Positions 1-5,967 of a stretch of 14,430 nt of DNA are shown in pieces; position 1 is the stretch's first letter, and every line of letters begins with the position of its first letter. The stretch covers positions 1-14,430 of the forward strand of contig JAJRTX010000168.1 of the NCBI GenBank assembly GCA_021545665.1, given 5' to 3'. The notes below the pieces were generated by a model, which worked only from the letters and a program-made list of their open reading frames with translations, was not told the DNA's origin and did not search any database. Origin of the DNA: Zetaproteobacteria bacterium (GTDB taxonomy: Bacteria; Pseudomonadota; Zetaproteobacteria; Mariprofundales; Mariprofundaceae). Made by a program: the position numbers and the translations under genes.

Positions 1-279
1 CACTCATCTACATGGCTACGGAGCTGGTTAATAATCGGCGTAGGGTCGTATCGCTGCGAATCACCCTCCGGGCCAATGGTTGTCCCTAAGTCCATTTGCG
101 CCTGTTCAACCGGCCCTTTTCGCTTTCGGGGGCTGGGAATAGGCGTTATAAACTCTGCCCTACGACGGGCATTGACGACTTTCTGTGTCGGCTGTCCCGA
201 TTCATCAAGCTCCCAGTGAGCATTTGGATGCTCATATGGCGAGTTCAAGATTGGTTTTTCAAAAAAACTGATCTGACAC
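1..279 (-). CDS. Large DEAD/DEAH-type restriction/helicase protein, N-terminal part, runs off the left edge
   Basis: About 93 N-terminal residues of a larger protein are encoded on the minus strand and continue beyond base 1. Motifs such as KPILNSPYEHP, HWELDESGQPT, RRRAEFITPIP and YDPTPIINQLRSHVDEW match what I recall of the N terminus of DEAD/DEAH-box type III-like restriction proteins (the family NCBI calls BPTD_3080-like). That assignment is from memory. The ATPase and nuclease domains would lie outside the window. I place the start at the GTG at 279-277, behind a GGGGA sequence. The frame from that GTG joins the conserved frame only if the run of seven T (261-267 on the minus strand) is read as six. 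As written, the GTG frame hits TGA right after the run, and no good in-frame start exists downstream. So the gene may be frameshifted, slippage-dependent or mis-sequenced. It lies directly downstream of the integrase remnant, as cargo of a genomic island would. Confidence 0.6.
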
Positions 280-348
280 TTAAGCCATCCCCATTTTATT
301 ATTTTAATTGTTTTGGCTACCCTACCATCCACGCAATCTTACTTTGCT

Positions 349-1256
349 TTATCCTAACTTCTTCGCCAGGTCTTTGTGACCTGTGATCGCGGAGACCTCC
401 ATAGTCCCCAAGCCCAATTCAAAAAACCGACTGGTGGCTTCGTGGCGCAGGTCATGAAAACGCAGGCCTTTGATCTTGGCGTTTTTACAGGCACGGGAGA
501 AGGCCTGCGTGACGGAGTCACCCCGAATAGGAAAGAGATAGTCGGTGATACGGTGGGGCTGCCGCTCGATCACCTCGATTGCCTTGGAAGAAAGAGGTAT
601 TTCTTGGTCATCGCAATTTTTGGTGTCACTTAAAGCTTGAACATATTGATGTTCGCCCATTGCAGATTGACCAGCTCACTGCGACGCGCCCCGGTCTCTA
701 GTGCAAGATGGATAATATCTTCATAACAGCCATATTCTTTGGCCTACTTTTAGTAGGCGCTCTTCTTCACCCGGCTGTAAACGACGGTCACGGCCCTTGC
801 CCTTGGGTGGCAAACCCACTGAATCAACGGGGTTGCCACGAGGCAGATAGATATCCCACTCTTGTTGAGCTAGCTTTAATATGCGACTCAACAGCGACAT
901 CTCTTTGCGCACCGTGTCGCCTTTGACCGTTTCCAGCCGCATATCGCGGAACTCTTTTACGTAAGTGGTGTAATCGCTGCCAGTACACGACCACCCAGCT
1001 TACCCATGAGAAACTTACCTCGTACTTCGATATCCGCTTCGGATTTTTTGCTGGGGGCTACTTCAGTGAGATAACGGTTGACGAGTTCGGAGAGGAGGGG
1101 GTTTTCCGCAATCGAGGTAGACAAGAACACGCCTCGGTCCATTTCTGATTCGACATTGCGAGTCCGTTGCTTAGCTCTGACTTTGGCATTGAATGTTTTG
1201 GACTGGACTGGGTAGTCCCTTCTTGTGGACCTTTGCTTACCACTGACTGCCGCCAT
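349..1256 (-). pseudogene. Tyrosine-recombinase (phage-type) integrase, decayed
   Basis: Fragments in different frames together make one integrase. The N-terminal part starts at ATG 1256-1254 after AAGGGG, with VQSKTF, VESEMDRGVF and RYLTEVAP. The core-binding part has GDTVRKEMSLLSRIL, NPVDSV and GRDRRL. The catalytic part has ETGARRSEL (Arg I), RFHDLRH (His-x-x-Arg) and ITGHK. The frame changes near 967-972, near 745-750 and near 628-637. At the 3' end, ITGHK runs straight into DLAKKLG. In relatives about 14 residues lie between these, including the catalytic Tyr in a RYTHL-like motif, so that residue is missing. The enzyme should be inactive. The gene starts about 70 bp from the 3' end of tRNA-Arg and points the same way, the usual arrangement for an integrase in a tRNA attachment site. 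Confidence 0.9.
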
Positions 1257-1259
1257 GTT

Positions 1260-1308
1260 TGTCCCCTTAGAAACAATAAGAACTGTCCCAGATGTTTCTG
1301 AGTGTCCC
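1260..1308 (-). repeat. Three direct TGTCCC repeats between tRNA-Arg and int
   Basis: TGTCCC (GGGACA on the minus strand) occurs at 1260-1265, 1284-1289 and 1303-1308. The two outer copies share a longer form, A(C/G)TGTCCCA(G/A)A. They lie between the tRNA 3' end and the integrase start, where integrase arm-type binding sites or an int operator may sit. The role is inference only; the repeats themselves are visible. Confidence 0.45.
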
Positions 1309-1326
1309 AAAGAGGTAAATTGAAGA

Positions 1327-1403
1327 TGGCGCGCCCGAGAGGATTCGAACCTCTGACCTCAGCCTCCGGAGGGCTGCGCTCTATCCAGCTGAGCTACGGG
1401 CGC
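1327..1403 (-). tRNA. tRNA-Arg(CCG)
   Basis: A full 77-base cloverleaf is present on the minus strand. The acceptor arms are GCGCCCG and CGGGCGC, followed by discriminator G and an encoded CCA (1329-1327). The anticodon stem is CAGCC/GGCTG with loop CTCCGGA, so the anticodon CCG (1369-1367) reads the CGG codon for Arg. The T-arm is AGAGGTTCGAATCCTCT. The integrase remnant begins just past its 3' end, so this gene is the likely attachment site of the decayed island. No second copy of the tRNA 3' end is visible in the window, so the far attachment site must lie off the left edge. Confidence 0.97.
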
Positions 1404-1423
1404 TTACGGCTTATGTGAAAATA

Positions 1424-1452
1424 GAATTATTTGGATTAAAATGATATGGCAA
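1424..1452 (-). promoter_or_regulatory. Possible tRNA-Arg promoter
   Basis: On the minus strand TTGCCA (1452-1447) and TAATTC (1429-1424) are separated by 17 bp, about 20 bases upstream of the tRNA 5' end. The -35 is good and the -10 is weak; a TATTTT at 1423-1418 is an alternative -10 but badly spaced. This is a match by eye only. Confidence 0.35.
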
Positions 1453-1667
1453 GACCAAGCTTGAGGTCAGCTCCACTGCTCCATCGGCAAGCATACCTCT
1501 ATTCAACTTTTGAGTCTACGCCAAAATTCCCAATCACTTGTTTGGGGATGAATCAGTAACAATATTGAGATAGCAAATAACAGGTGTCGTATTTGCCCTG
1601 TGATACGCAATAGCAATACATTGAAATTCTTTTAATCTAATCTCTCTTGGTAATCATAAAAAGAAAA

Positions 1668-1693
1668 ATAACCCTATGTTATCAGTTGGTTAT
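1668..1693. repeat. ATAAC/GTTAT repeat cluster upstream of the STAS operon
   Basis: ATAAC at 1668-1672 is followed by GTTAT at 1678-1682 and 1689-1693, so the copies start 10-11 bp apart, about one helical turn. ATAACC (1668-1673) and GGTTAT (1688-1693) also form a 6 bp inverted repeat, and its right arm overlaps the candidate -35 box. This is the layout of an operator for a dimeric regulator, but in AT-rich DNA it could arise by chance. Confidence 0.3.
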
Positions 1694-1715
1694 GTTGTGG
1701 ATAGCGTTGTATTAT
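1686..1715 (+). promoter_or_regulatory. Candidate promoter of the STAS/REC-PP2C-HATPase/REC-Hpt operon
   Basis: TTGGTT (1686-1691) and TATTAT (1710-1715) are 18 bp apart. The -10 matches consensus at five of six bases and the -35 at three. Transcription would give a leader of about 130 bases before the STAS start. This is the best sigma-70-like match I see upstream of the operon. Confidence 0.4.
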
Positions 1716-1852
1716 CGTAAATGCTTATGCAGCAGAAATTTTCACCTACACTAAACATTAAGACCGTAATTCCGATAAGATTTACGCAGGGAAGGGTTTC
1801 ATGCAAGTACACGTATCAATATCACCATTTAACCGAAATCGGCAGGTGTAAA

Positions 1853-2155
1853 ATGACAATTGAAGTCTCAACCAACAACGAAACAGCCACGATTAAGATT
1901 ATTGGTCGTTTTGATTTTTCCTCACAACGCGACTTTCGCAATGCTTACCAGAATCAGCAACAAAATATCCGCGAATATATCGTCGATCTCAGTCAGACTG
2001 AATATATAGATAGCTCAGCCCTTGGCATGTTGTTGCTTTTAAAAGAGTATGTGGAATCAAAAAAAGGCCATAGCAAACTTCTTCAGCCTGCCCCCGAAAT
2101 AAAAAAAATCCTGACGATGTCTAATTTCGATCAGTTGTTTACAATTTCAGAATAA
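1853..2155 (+). CDS. STAS-domain anti-sigma-factor antagonist (HsbA/CrsA/SpoIIAA-like)
   Basis: This 100-residue protein is a single STAS domain. The diagnostic stretch is VDLSQTEYIDSSALGMLLLL (residues 44-63). The DSS at 53-55 carries the serine that is phosphorylated in SpoIIAA and HsbA; Ser55 is the likely site by alignment. Known relatives work by partner switching: the unphosphorylated form binds an anti-sigma or kinase protein, and phosphorylation by a HATPase kinase releases it. I chose ATG 1853 because AGGTG lies just upstream and the domain begins there; a start at 1721 would add 44 residues unlike the family. The stop is 4 bp before the next gene, so the two are surely co-transcribed and probably act together. 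The final target cannot be read from the window. Confidence 0.88.
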   Translation: MTIEVSTNNETATIKIIGRFDFSSQRDFRNAYQNQQQNIREYIVDLSQTEYIDSSALGMLLLLKEYVESKKGHSKLLQPAPEIKKILTMSNFDQLFTISE

Positions 2156-2159
2156 GCGC

Positions 2160-3848
2160 ATGAACTCTGGTCTTGCTCTGGTTGTTGATGATGAACCAAC
2201 CAATCGTTTCATCCTTAAATCACTGCTAAAAAAAAATAACTTCGATGTTATTGAGGCCATTAATGGCAAGCAGGCAATTGAGATTTTTCTGGAAAAAAGT
2301 CCTGACATCATATTTATGGATATTATGATGCCAGTTATGGATGGTTATATCGCAACAGAAAAAATAAAATCCCTCAGTAAAGAGAAGTTTATACCTGTGA
2401 TTTTTCTTACCGCAATGACCAATGAAGAAAGCCTGAATAAGTGTATTGATTCAGGTGGCGATGATTTTCTGACGAAGCCATTCAATAAAATGATATTAAT
2501 GTCAAAGATTCAGTCAATGCGTCGAATTCAGGATTTAATCACGCAAACAACCACACTGAAGGATATGATGCAGCGCGATGAGGAAGTTGCGGAAAAAGTT
2601 TTTAATACCGCCATCACAACGGCCAATGTTCAGCCGGATTCTCTACGCTCCATCTTGCAACCCGCAGGCCTGTTTAGCGGTGATATGATTCTGACCAGTT
2701 ATACCCCTTCCCACGATTTAGATATCCTTGTCGGTGATTTTACGGGACACGGTCTGAGCGCTGCAATTGGTGCATTACCTGCGTCTGAAATATTTCACGC
2801 AATGTCTAAAAAAGGCTTCACAGGCCCGCAAATACTTGAACGAATAAATGAAAAGCTGAATCTGATTCTTCCAACGGGGATGTTTATGGCGGCGCAGTTT
2901 GTTCGTGTCAGGCATGAACTTGATCACATTGAGGCCTGCAATAGTGGTATGCCTGACATCCTGATACTTGATAGCGAAAAACGGAATATAAAACACAGAA
3001 TAGCCTCAAAAACACTGCCACTTGGAATTACCACTAGCTTTTCAACAAGTTCAAATTTTCAATACATTCCATTAAAGATGGGCGATAGAGTTATTCTTTT
3101 TAGTGATGGTGCAATCGAGTCGAGAAATAATGAAGGTCAACTCTTTGGTCAGGAACAGCTGGAGTCTGCCCTGCAAGCCTCGTCAAGCGAATTTTCAATT
3201 GATACTGGGTTGTCGTCAATAAATACACATAATCATGATTGCCCGCAAGATGATGATATTAGTCTCATTGAAATTATTTGTTCGCCACGCCTTTTGCCTA
3301 GCTGGGAACCTGAAAATTCCAAAAATAAAAAATATCGTGATAAGGATGGTTGTGCATTAGACGAAATAAATATGAATTTAAAATACTCTGGTGAACGCTT
3401 GCGCATTGCTTACCCAATTCCAGCAATCGTTAATTTTATAAAAAGCTCACCAGGATTCGATAAGCACTATCAGGCACTATTCACTATTCTTACAGAATTA
3501 TTCCTTAACTCGCTAGATCATGGGGTTCTTAAGCTGGATTCGTCACTTAAACAAACAGCTGTGGGCTTTAGTGAATATTTCACCCAGAGAGATTCGCGTT
3601 TATCCAGGCTTAATGATGGTTACATTCACATATCAATTGCATCTATTCCTGAGTCTTACGGTGCAAGTATTCATATCACCATCAAAGATAGTGGTGTTGG
3701 GTTTAATTATATAAATTCTGAGGCCCCTCAGAATAAAGATAAGCAGTATTGTGGTAGGGGAATCAATCTCGTGCGAGGACTTTGCTCATCACTTCGATAC
3801 AAAGGCAACGGAAATACTGTTGAGGCTGTTTATGAACTTAAACACTAA
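2160..3848 (+). CDS. REC-PP2C-HATPase response regulator (HsbR/CrsR-like)
   Basis: This 562-residue cytoplasmic protein has three domains. Residues 1-120 are a receiver with DD at 10-11, phospho-acceptor Asp54 (FMDIMMP), Thr84 and Lys106. Residues about 150-375 are a SpoIIE/RsbU-type PP2C Ser phosphatase with metal-binding acidic residues in GDM (Asp175), GDFTGHG (Asp193), FSDG (Asp316) and DDD (364-366). Residues about 410-562 are an RsbW-like HATPase: N box ELFLNSLDHG (Glu445, Asn449), DSGVGF (509-514) and GRGINLV. All key residues look intact, so both phosphatase and kinase activity are expected. In HsbR and CrsR the receiver decides which activity acts on the partner STAS protein, and the HATPase can also bind a sigma or anti-sigma factor. 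Here the partner is almost certainly the STAS protein 4 bp upstream. The gene is AT-rich compared with the right half of the window. Confidence 0.92.
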   Translation: MNSGLALVVDDEPTNRFILKSLLKKNNFDVIEAINGKQAIEIFLEKSPDIIFMDIMMPVMDGYIATEKIKSLSKEKFIPVIFLTAMTNEESLNKCIDSGGDDFLTKPFNKMILMSKIQSMRRIQDLITQTTTLKDMMQRDEEVAEKVFNTAITTANVQPDSLRSILQPAGLFSGDMILTSYTPSHDLDILVGDFTGHGLSAAIGALPASEIFHAMSKKGFTGPQILERINEKLNLILPTGMFMAAQFVRVRHELDHIEACNSGMPDILILDSEKRNIKHRIASKTLPLGITTSFSTSSNFQYIPLKMGDRVILFSDGAIESRNNEGQLFGQEQLESALQASSSEFSIDTGLSSINTHNHDCPQDDDISLIEIICSPRLLPSWEPENSKNKKYRDKDGCALDEINMNLKYSGERLRIAYPIPAIVNFIKSSPGFDKHYQALFTILTELFLNSLDHGVLKLDSSLKQTAVGFSEYFTQRDSRLSRLNDGYIHISIASIPESYGASIHITIKDSGVGFNYINSEAPQNKDKQYCGRGINLVRGLCSSLRYKGNGNTVEAVYELKH

Positions 3849-3887
3849 ACATCTAAATATTGATATTTTATTTACAGAGAACAAACC

Positions 3888-4631
3888 ATGAATACACAGC
3901 TCTCAGGAAATGTTCTGGTTGTAGAAGACAATGTCGTCAATCAAAAATTGACATGCTCGATTTTGAAAAAAATAGGCCTGGATTTTGAAGTTGCTGGCCA
4001 TGGTGAAGAAGCAATATCATTGTGGAAAACCAATAGTTTTGATGTGATTTTAATGGACTGCCAAATGCCAATTATGGATGGTTATGTCGCTACTCAAAAA
4101 ATCAGACAAATGGAAACGAATTCCCGCACGCCTATCATTGCACTCACGGCTAATGCGATGGAAAATGATGATATTCGCTGTATAAACTCTGGAATGGATG
4201 ATTTTTTATCCAAGCCATTTACCATTCAGGATTTCATTTCTATTTTGGAGAAATGGTTACAGCGACCAAAACTAACGAACCACGATACTAATGCGTCAGA
4301 GGATCTGGACGGTGTCATTATTAGTGAGCTAAGGGAAATGTTAGAAGATGAGTTTAGCGATGTTATCGATATATATATAAAAAGCACCACCCACATCATT
4401 GATGAAATGATGCGGGCCTATCAGGTTAGCGATTACGTCGAAATTCAGCGTTTAGCTCACAGTTTAAAGTCGAGTTCTGAATACGTTGGTGCCATAAAAA
4501 TAATGACTCTAGCAAAAAACCTTGAGCAGCAACTCATGGAAAATATTTTTTTAGATATACAGTCTAAAATAGGAAAGCTTAATAAGCACTTTATTGCGAC
4601 AATCCCGGCGCTACAAAATTTGTCGTTGTAG
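3888..4631 (+). CDS. REC-Hpt phosphorelay protein
   Basis: The 247-residue protein has an N-terminal receiver (residues 1-125: acidic pair ED at 13-14, Asp57 in LMDCQMP, Thr87, Lys109) and a C-terminal histidine phosphotransfer domain with AHSLKSSSEYVGA at about 190-202; His191 is the phosphorylated residue. It lies 39 bp after the REC-PP2C-HATPase gene on the same strand. In Pseudomonas the HsbR homologue gets its phosphate from a stand-alone Hpt protein, HptB. Here the Hpt is fused to a receiver, so a likely flow is sensor kinase, Asp57, His191, then Asp54 of the neighbour. That flow is inference; no sensor kinase gene is in the window. AGAG at 3877-3880 is a modest ribosome site, 7 bp before the ATG. 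Confidence 0.9.
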   Translation: MNTQLSGNVLVVEDNVVNQKLTCSILKKIGLDFEVAGHGEEAISLWKTNSFDVILMDCQMPIMDGYVATQKIRQMETNSRTPIIALTANAMENDDIRCINSGMDDFLSKPFTIQDFISILEKWLQRPKLTNHDTNASEDLDGVIISELREMLEDEFSDVIDIYIKSTTHIIDEMMRAYQVSDYVEIQRLAHSLKSSSEYVGAIKIMTLAKNLEQQLMENIFLDIQSKIGKLNKHFIATIPALQNLSL

Positions 4632-4717
4632 TGGCCGTTGCTGGTTGAATGGATTCAGAAATGGGATTTTGTTTTACTGCACTGGACTGAATGTGGCAGC
4701 ATAACTGTTGCACAATT

Positions 4718-5176
4718 CTACGAAGGACTACTTTTTTGTTTGGCTAGAAAACTGTCTAGCTGATTGGCAAAATTCATTCGATCTTTCTGATTCAGAGCAG
4801 CGGGACCGCCAGTATGGATACCGCTACCGCGCATAGTTTCCATAAAATCACGCATAGCCAGCCGTTGACGAATATTCTCTGAGCTATAAAATTCACCGCG
4901 TGGATTGAGGGCATGGCCACCCTTCTCGATGATCTCGGCGGCCAGAGGGATGTCGGCGGTGATAACCAGGTCGTCTGTCTCAATTTGCTGGACGATGTAA
5001 TCGTCGGCAACATCAAATCCGGCCGAAACCTGAATGCTTTTGATAAAACGTGATGAGGGTGTTTGCAGTGGCTGATTGGCAACCAGAGTCAGCGGAAGCT
5101 CAACCCGTTCAGCGGCACGATAGAGAATGTCTTTTATTACGCTAGGACAGGCATCGGCGTCAACCCAGATGTGCAT
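4718..5176 (-). CDS. yaiI: YaiI/YqxD family protein (UPF0178)
   Basis: The 152-residue protein matches the UPF0178 family in length and motifs: [17 protein letters not shown] at the N terminus, then [29 protein letters not shown] and [10 protein letters not shown]. The family has a PIN-like (NYN-like) fold with clustered acidic residues, here VDADAC and VITADIP, and is suspected to act on nucleic acid; its function is not established. The open frame continues upstream through the tRNA-Asp gene, so I chose ATG 5176-5174, where the family starts and where AGGA lies just upstream. The start is only 22 bp from the 3' end of tRNA-Asp, so the two probably share a transcript that is cut by tRNA processing. 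Confidence 0.92.
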   Translation of the reverse strand: MHIWVDADACPSVIKDILYRAAERVELPLTLVANQPLQTPSSRFIKSIQVSAGFDVADDYIVQQIETDDLVITADIPLAAEIIEKGGHALNPRGEFYSSENIRQRLAMRDFMETMRGSGIHTGGPAALNQKDRMNFANQLDSFLAKQKSSPS

Positions 5177-5198
5177 GTTCTGTCCTGTGAGAAAAAGT

Positions 5199-5275
5199 TG
5201 GCGGAGCGGACGGGACTCGAACCCGCGACCCCCGGCGTGACAGGCCGGTATTCTAACCAACTGAACTACCGCTCC
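5199..5275 (-). tRNA. tRNA-Asp(GTC)
   Basis: A 77-base cloverleaf on the minus strand has acceptor arms GGAGCGG/CCGCTCC, discriminator G and an encoded CCA (5201-5199). The anticodon stem is CCGGC/GCCGG with loop CTGTCAC, so the anticodon is GTC (5241-5239), Asp. The T-arm is GCGGGTTCGAGTCCCGT. It lies between the tail-anchored protein gene and yaiI on the same strand. Confidence 0.97.
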
Positions 5276-5288
5276 GGAAAGAGGACGC

Positions 5289-5317
5289 ATATTGCCCCAA
5301 CAGAAGTAAAAGATCAA
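5289..5317 (-). promoter_or_regulatory. Possible tRNA-Asp promoter with GC-rich discriminator
   Basis: TTGATC (5317-5312) and CAATAT (5294-5289) are separated by 17 bp on the minus strand, followed by GCGTCC, the GC-rich kind of discriminator seen at stringently controlled stable-RNA promoters. The -10 is weak (three of six). Without it, the tRNA would depend on read-through from the gene upstream. Confidence 0.35.
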
Positions 5318-5329
5318 GTTATTGTTTGG

Positions 5330-5896
5330 CTAAAAGAAAAACAATATCAAATAATTGGCTGTTACCAGAATGATGAGTATCAGCAGTGTGAGCAGCAGAC
5401 GTTTGAGTCTGGGGTTCTTTTCAACCGCCTGATTGACGTTAGCTCTGGCTGTAGACGACGCAGGAGCCCCCTTTACAACCTCCTTTTTTAGCAATTCCGT
5501 CAAACTCTGGTCCTGATTTTGTTCTAGAAGTCGGGTCAGTGTATGGGTATTGCTTGCCTGCCAGGTGGTAGCCGCTTGCTGACCTAGCTGGATAACGTCT
5601 TTGACAACGGGGTACTTTTTGGCCAAACGGGTGGTGGTATCGATAAGGTGCTTGGTACCTCGTTTATCCATATCGATTAACTTGGCGAGGATTAGTAGCA
5701 GCGTGGCATTATCGGTAGCCAGGGTTTCTGCCGCCCCCATAAAAAAAGCGCAGATCAGGGTGGCGCTGGTGGCGCTGTCTTCCAGCAGTTGCTTGGGAAA
5801 CTGAGCCTGTTGCGTTTGGCTGAACTGGAACAGCTTCTGTTCAGCGACCGTTAAACATGGGTTTTGTTTTTCTGTTGCGTTCTGATGTTTGCTCAT
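5330..5896 (-). CDS. Predicted tail-anchored membrane protein of unknown function
   Basis: I do not recognise this 188-residue protein. The first 150 or so residues are mostly polar, rich in Gln, Thr and Lys and probably helical. A short apolar patch (SATLICAFFMGAAETLA, about 45-61) is too broken to be a sure membrane span. The C terminus is basic (KNPRLKR) and then almost entirely apolar (LLLTLLILIILVTANYLILF) to the last residue, which suggests a single C-terminal anchor with the bulk of the protein in the cytoplasm. There is no signal peptide. No Shine-Dalgarno sequence is visible before ATG 5896-5894. A TATAAC box only about 8 bases upstream would allow a nearly leaderless transcript. Its end is 54 bp upstream of tRNA-Asp. 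Confidence 0.72.
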   Translation of the reverse strand: MSKHQNATEKQNPCLTVAEQKLFQFSQTQQAQFPKQLLEDSATSATLICAFFMGAAETLATDNATLLLILAKLIDMDKRGTKHLIDTTTRLAKKYPVVKDVIQLGQQAATTWQASNTHTLTRLLEQNQDQSLTELLKKEVVKGAPASSTARANVNQAVEKNPRLKRLLLTLLILIILVTANYLILFFF

Positions 5897-5905
5897 TGGG
5901 CGCGT

Positions 5906-5911
5906 TATAAT
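5906..5911 (+). promoter_or_regulatory. -10 box between the divergent tail-anchored and DUF3025 genes
   Basis: A perfect TATAAT lies 56 bp upstream of the DUF3025 start. Its minus-strand overlap reads TATAAC and can serve the divergent gene, so the two -10 boxes share the TTATAA core. No good -35 is seen for either direction. Confidence 0.4.
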
Positions 5912-5967
5912 GTTGTTTTTCTAATTTGTGTTGTTGATAACTGTTGATCGGGCAGAGGTGATTTTTC

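Larger units (their letters stand above)
1404..1852. other. Intergenic region between tRNA-Arg and the STAS gene
   Basis: About 450 AT-rich bases separate the divergent tRNA-Arg and STAS genes. They hold the tRNA promoter candidate, a cluster of GTTAT/ATAAC repeats and a promoter candidate for the signalling operon. A frame open from 1721 joins the STAS gene, but its first 44 codons do not look like part of the domain, so I treat them as leader. I see no other gene here. Confidence 0.6.

Noticed and set aside
96..386. Plus-strand open frame of 96 codons in the island
   Set aside because: It is antisense to the restriction-type N terminus and crosses into the integrase spacer; no family.
1327..1403. 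A second attachment-site copy of tRNA-Arg within the window
   Set aside because: No partial copy of its 3' end was found elsewhere in the window; the tRNA-Asp T-arm is only similar in the universal GTTCGA.
1721..1852. N-terminal extension of the STAS protein by 44 residues
   Set aside because: The segment does not resemble the domain, and ATG 1853 has a ribosome site and the family-like start.
4676..4700. Hairpin-like CTGCAC/GTGGCAG after the REC-Hpt gene as a terminator
   Set aside because: The stem has a bulge and no T run follows on either strand.
5177..5317. Extended start of yaiI
   Set aside because: The open frame runs through the tRNA-Asp gene and is translated nonsense; the family starts at 5176.
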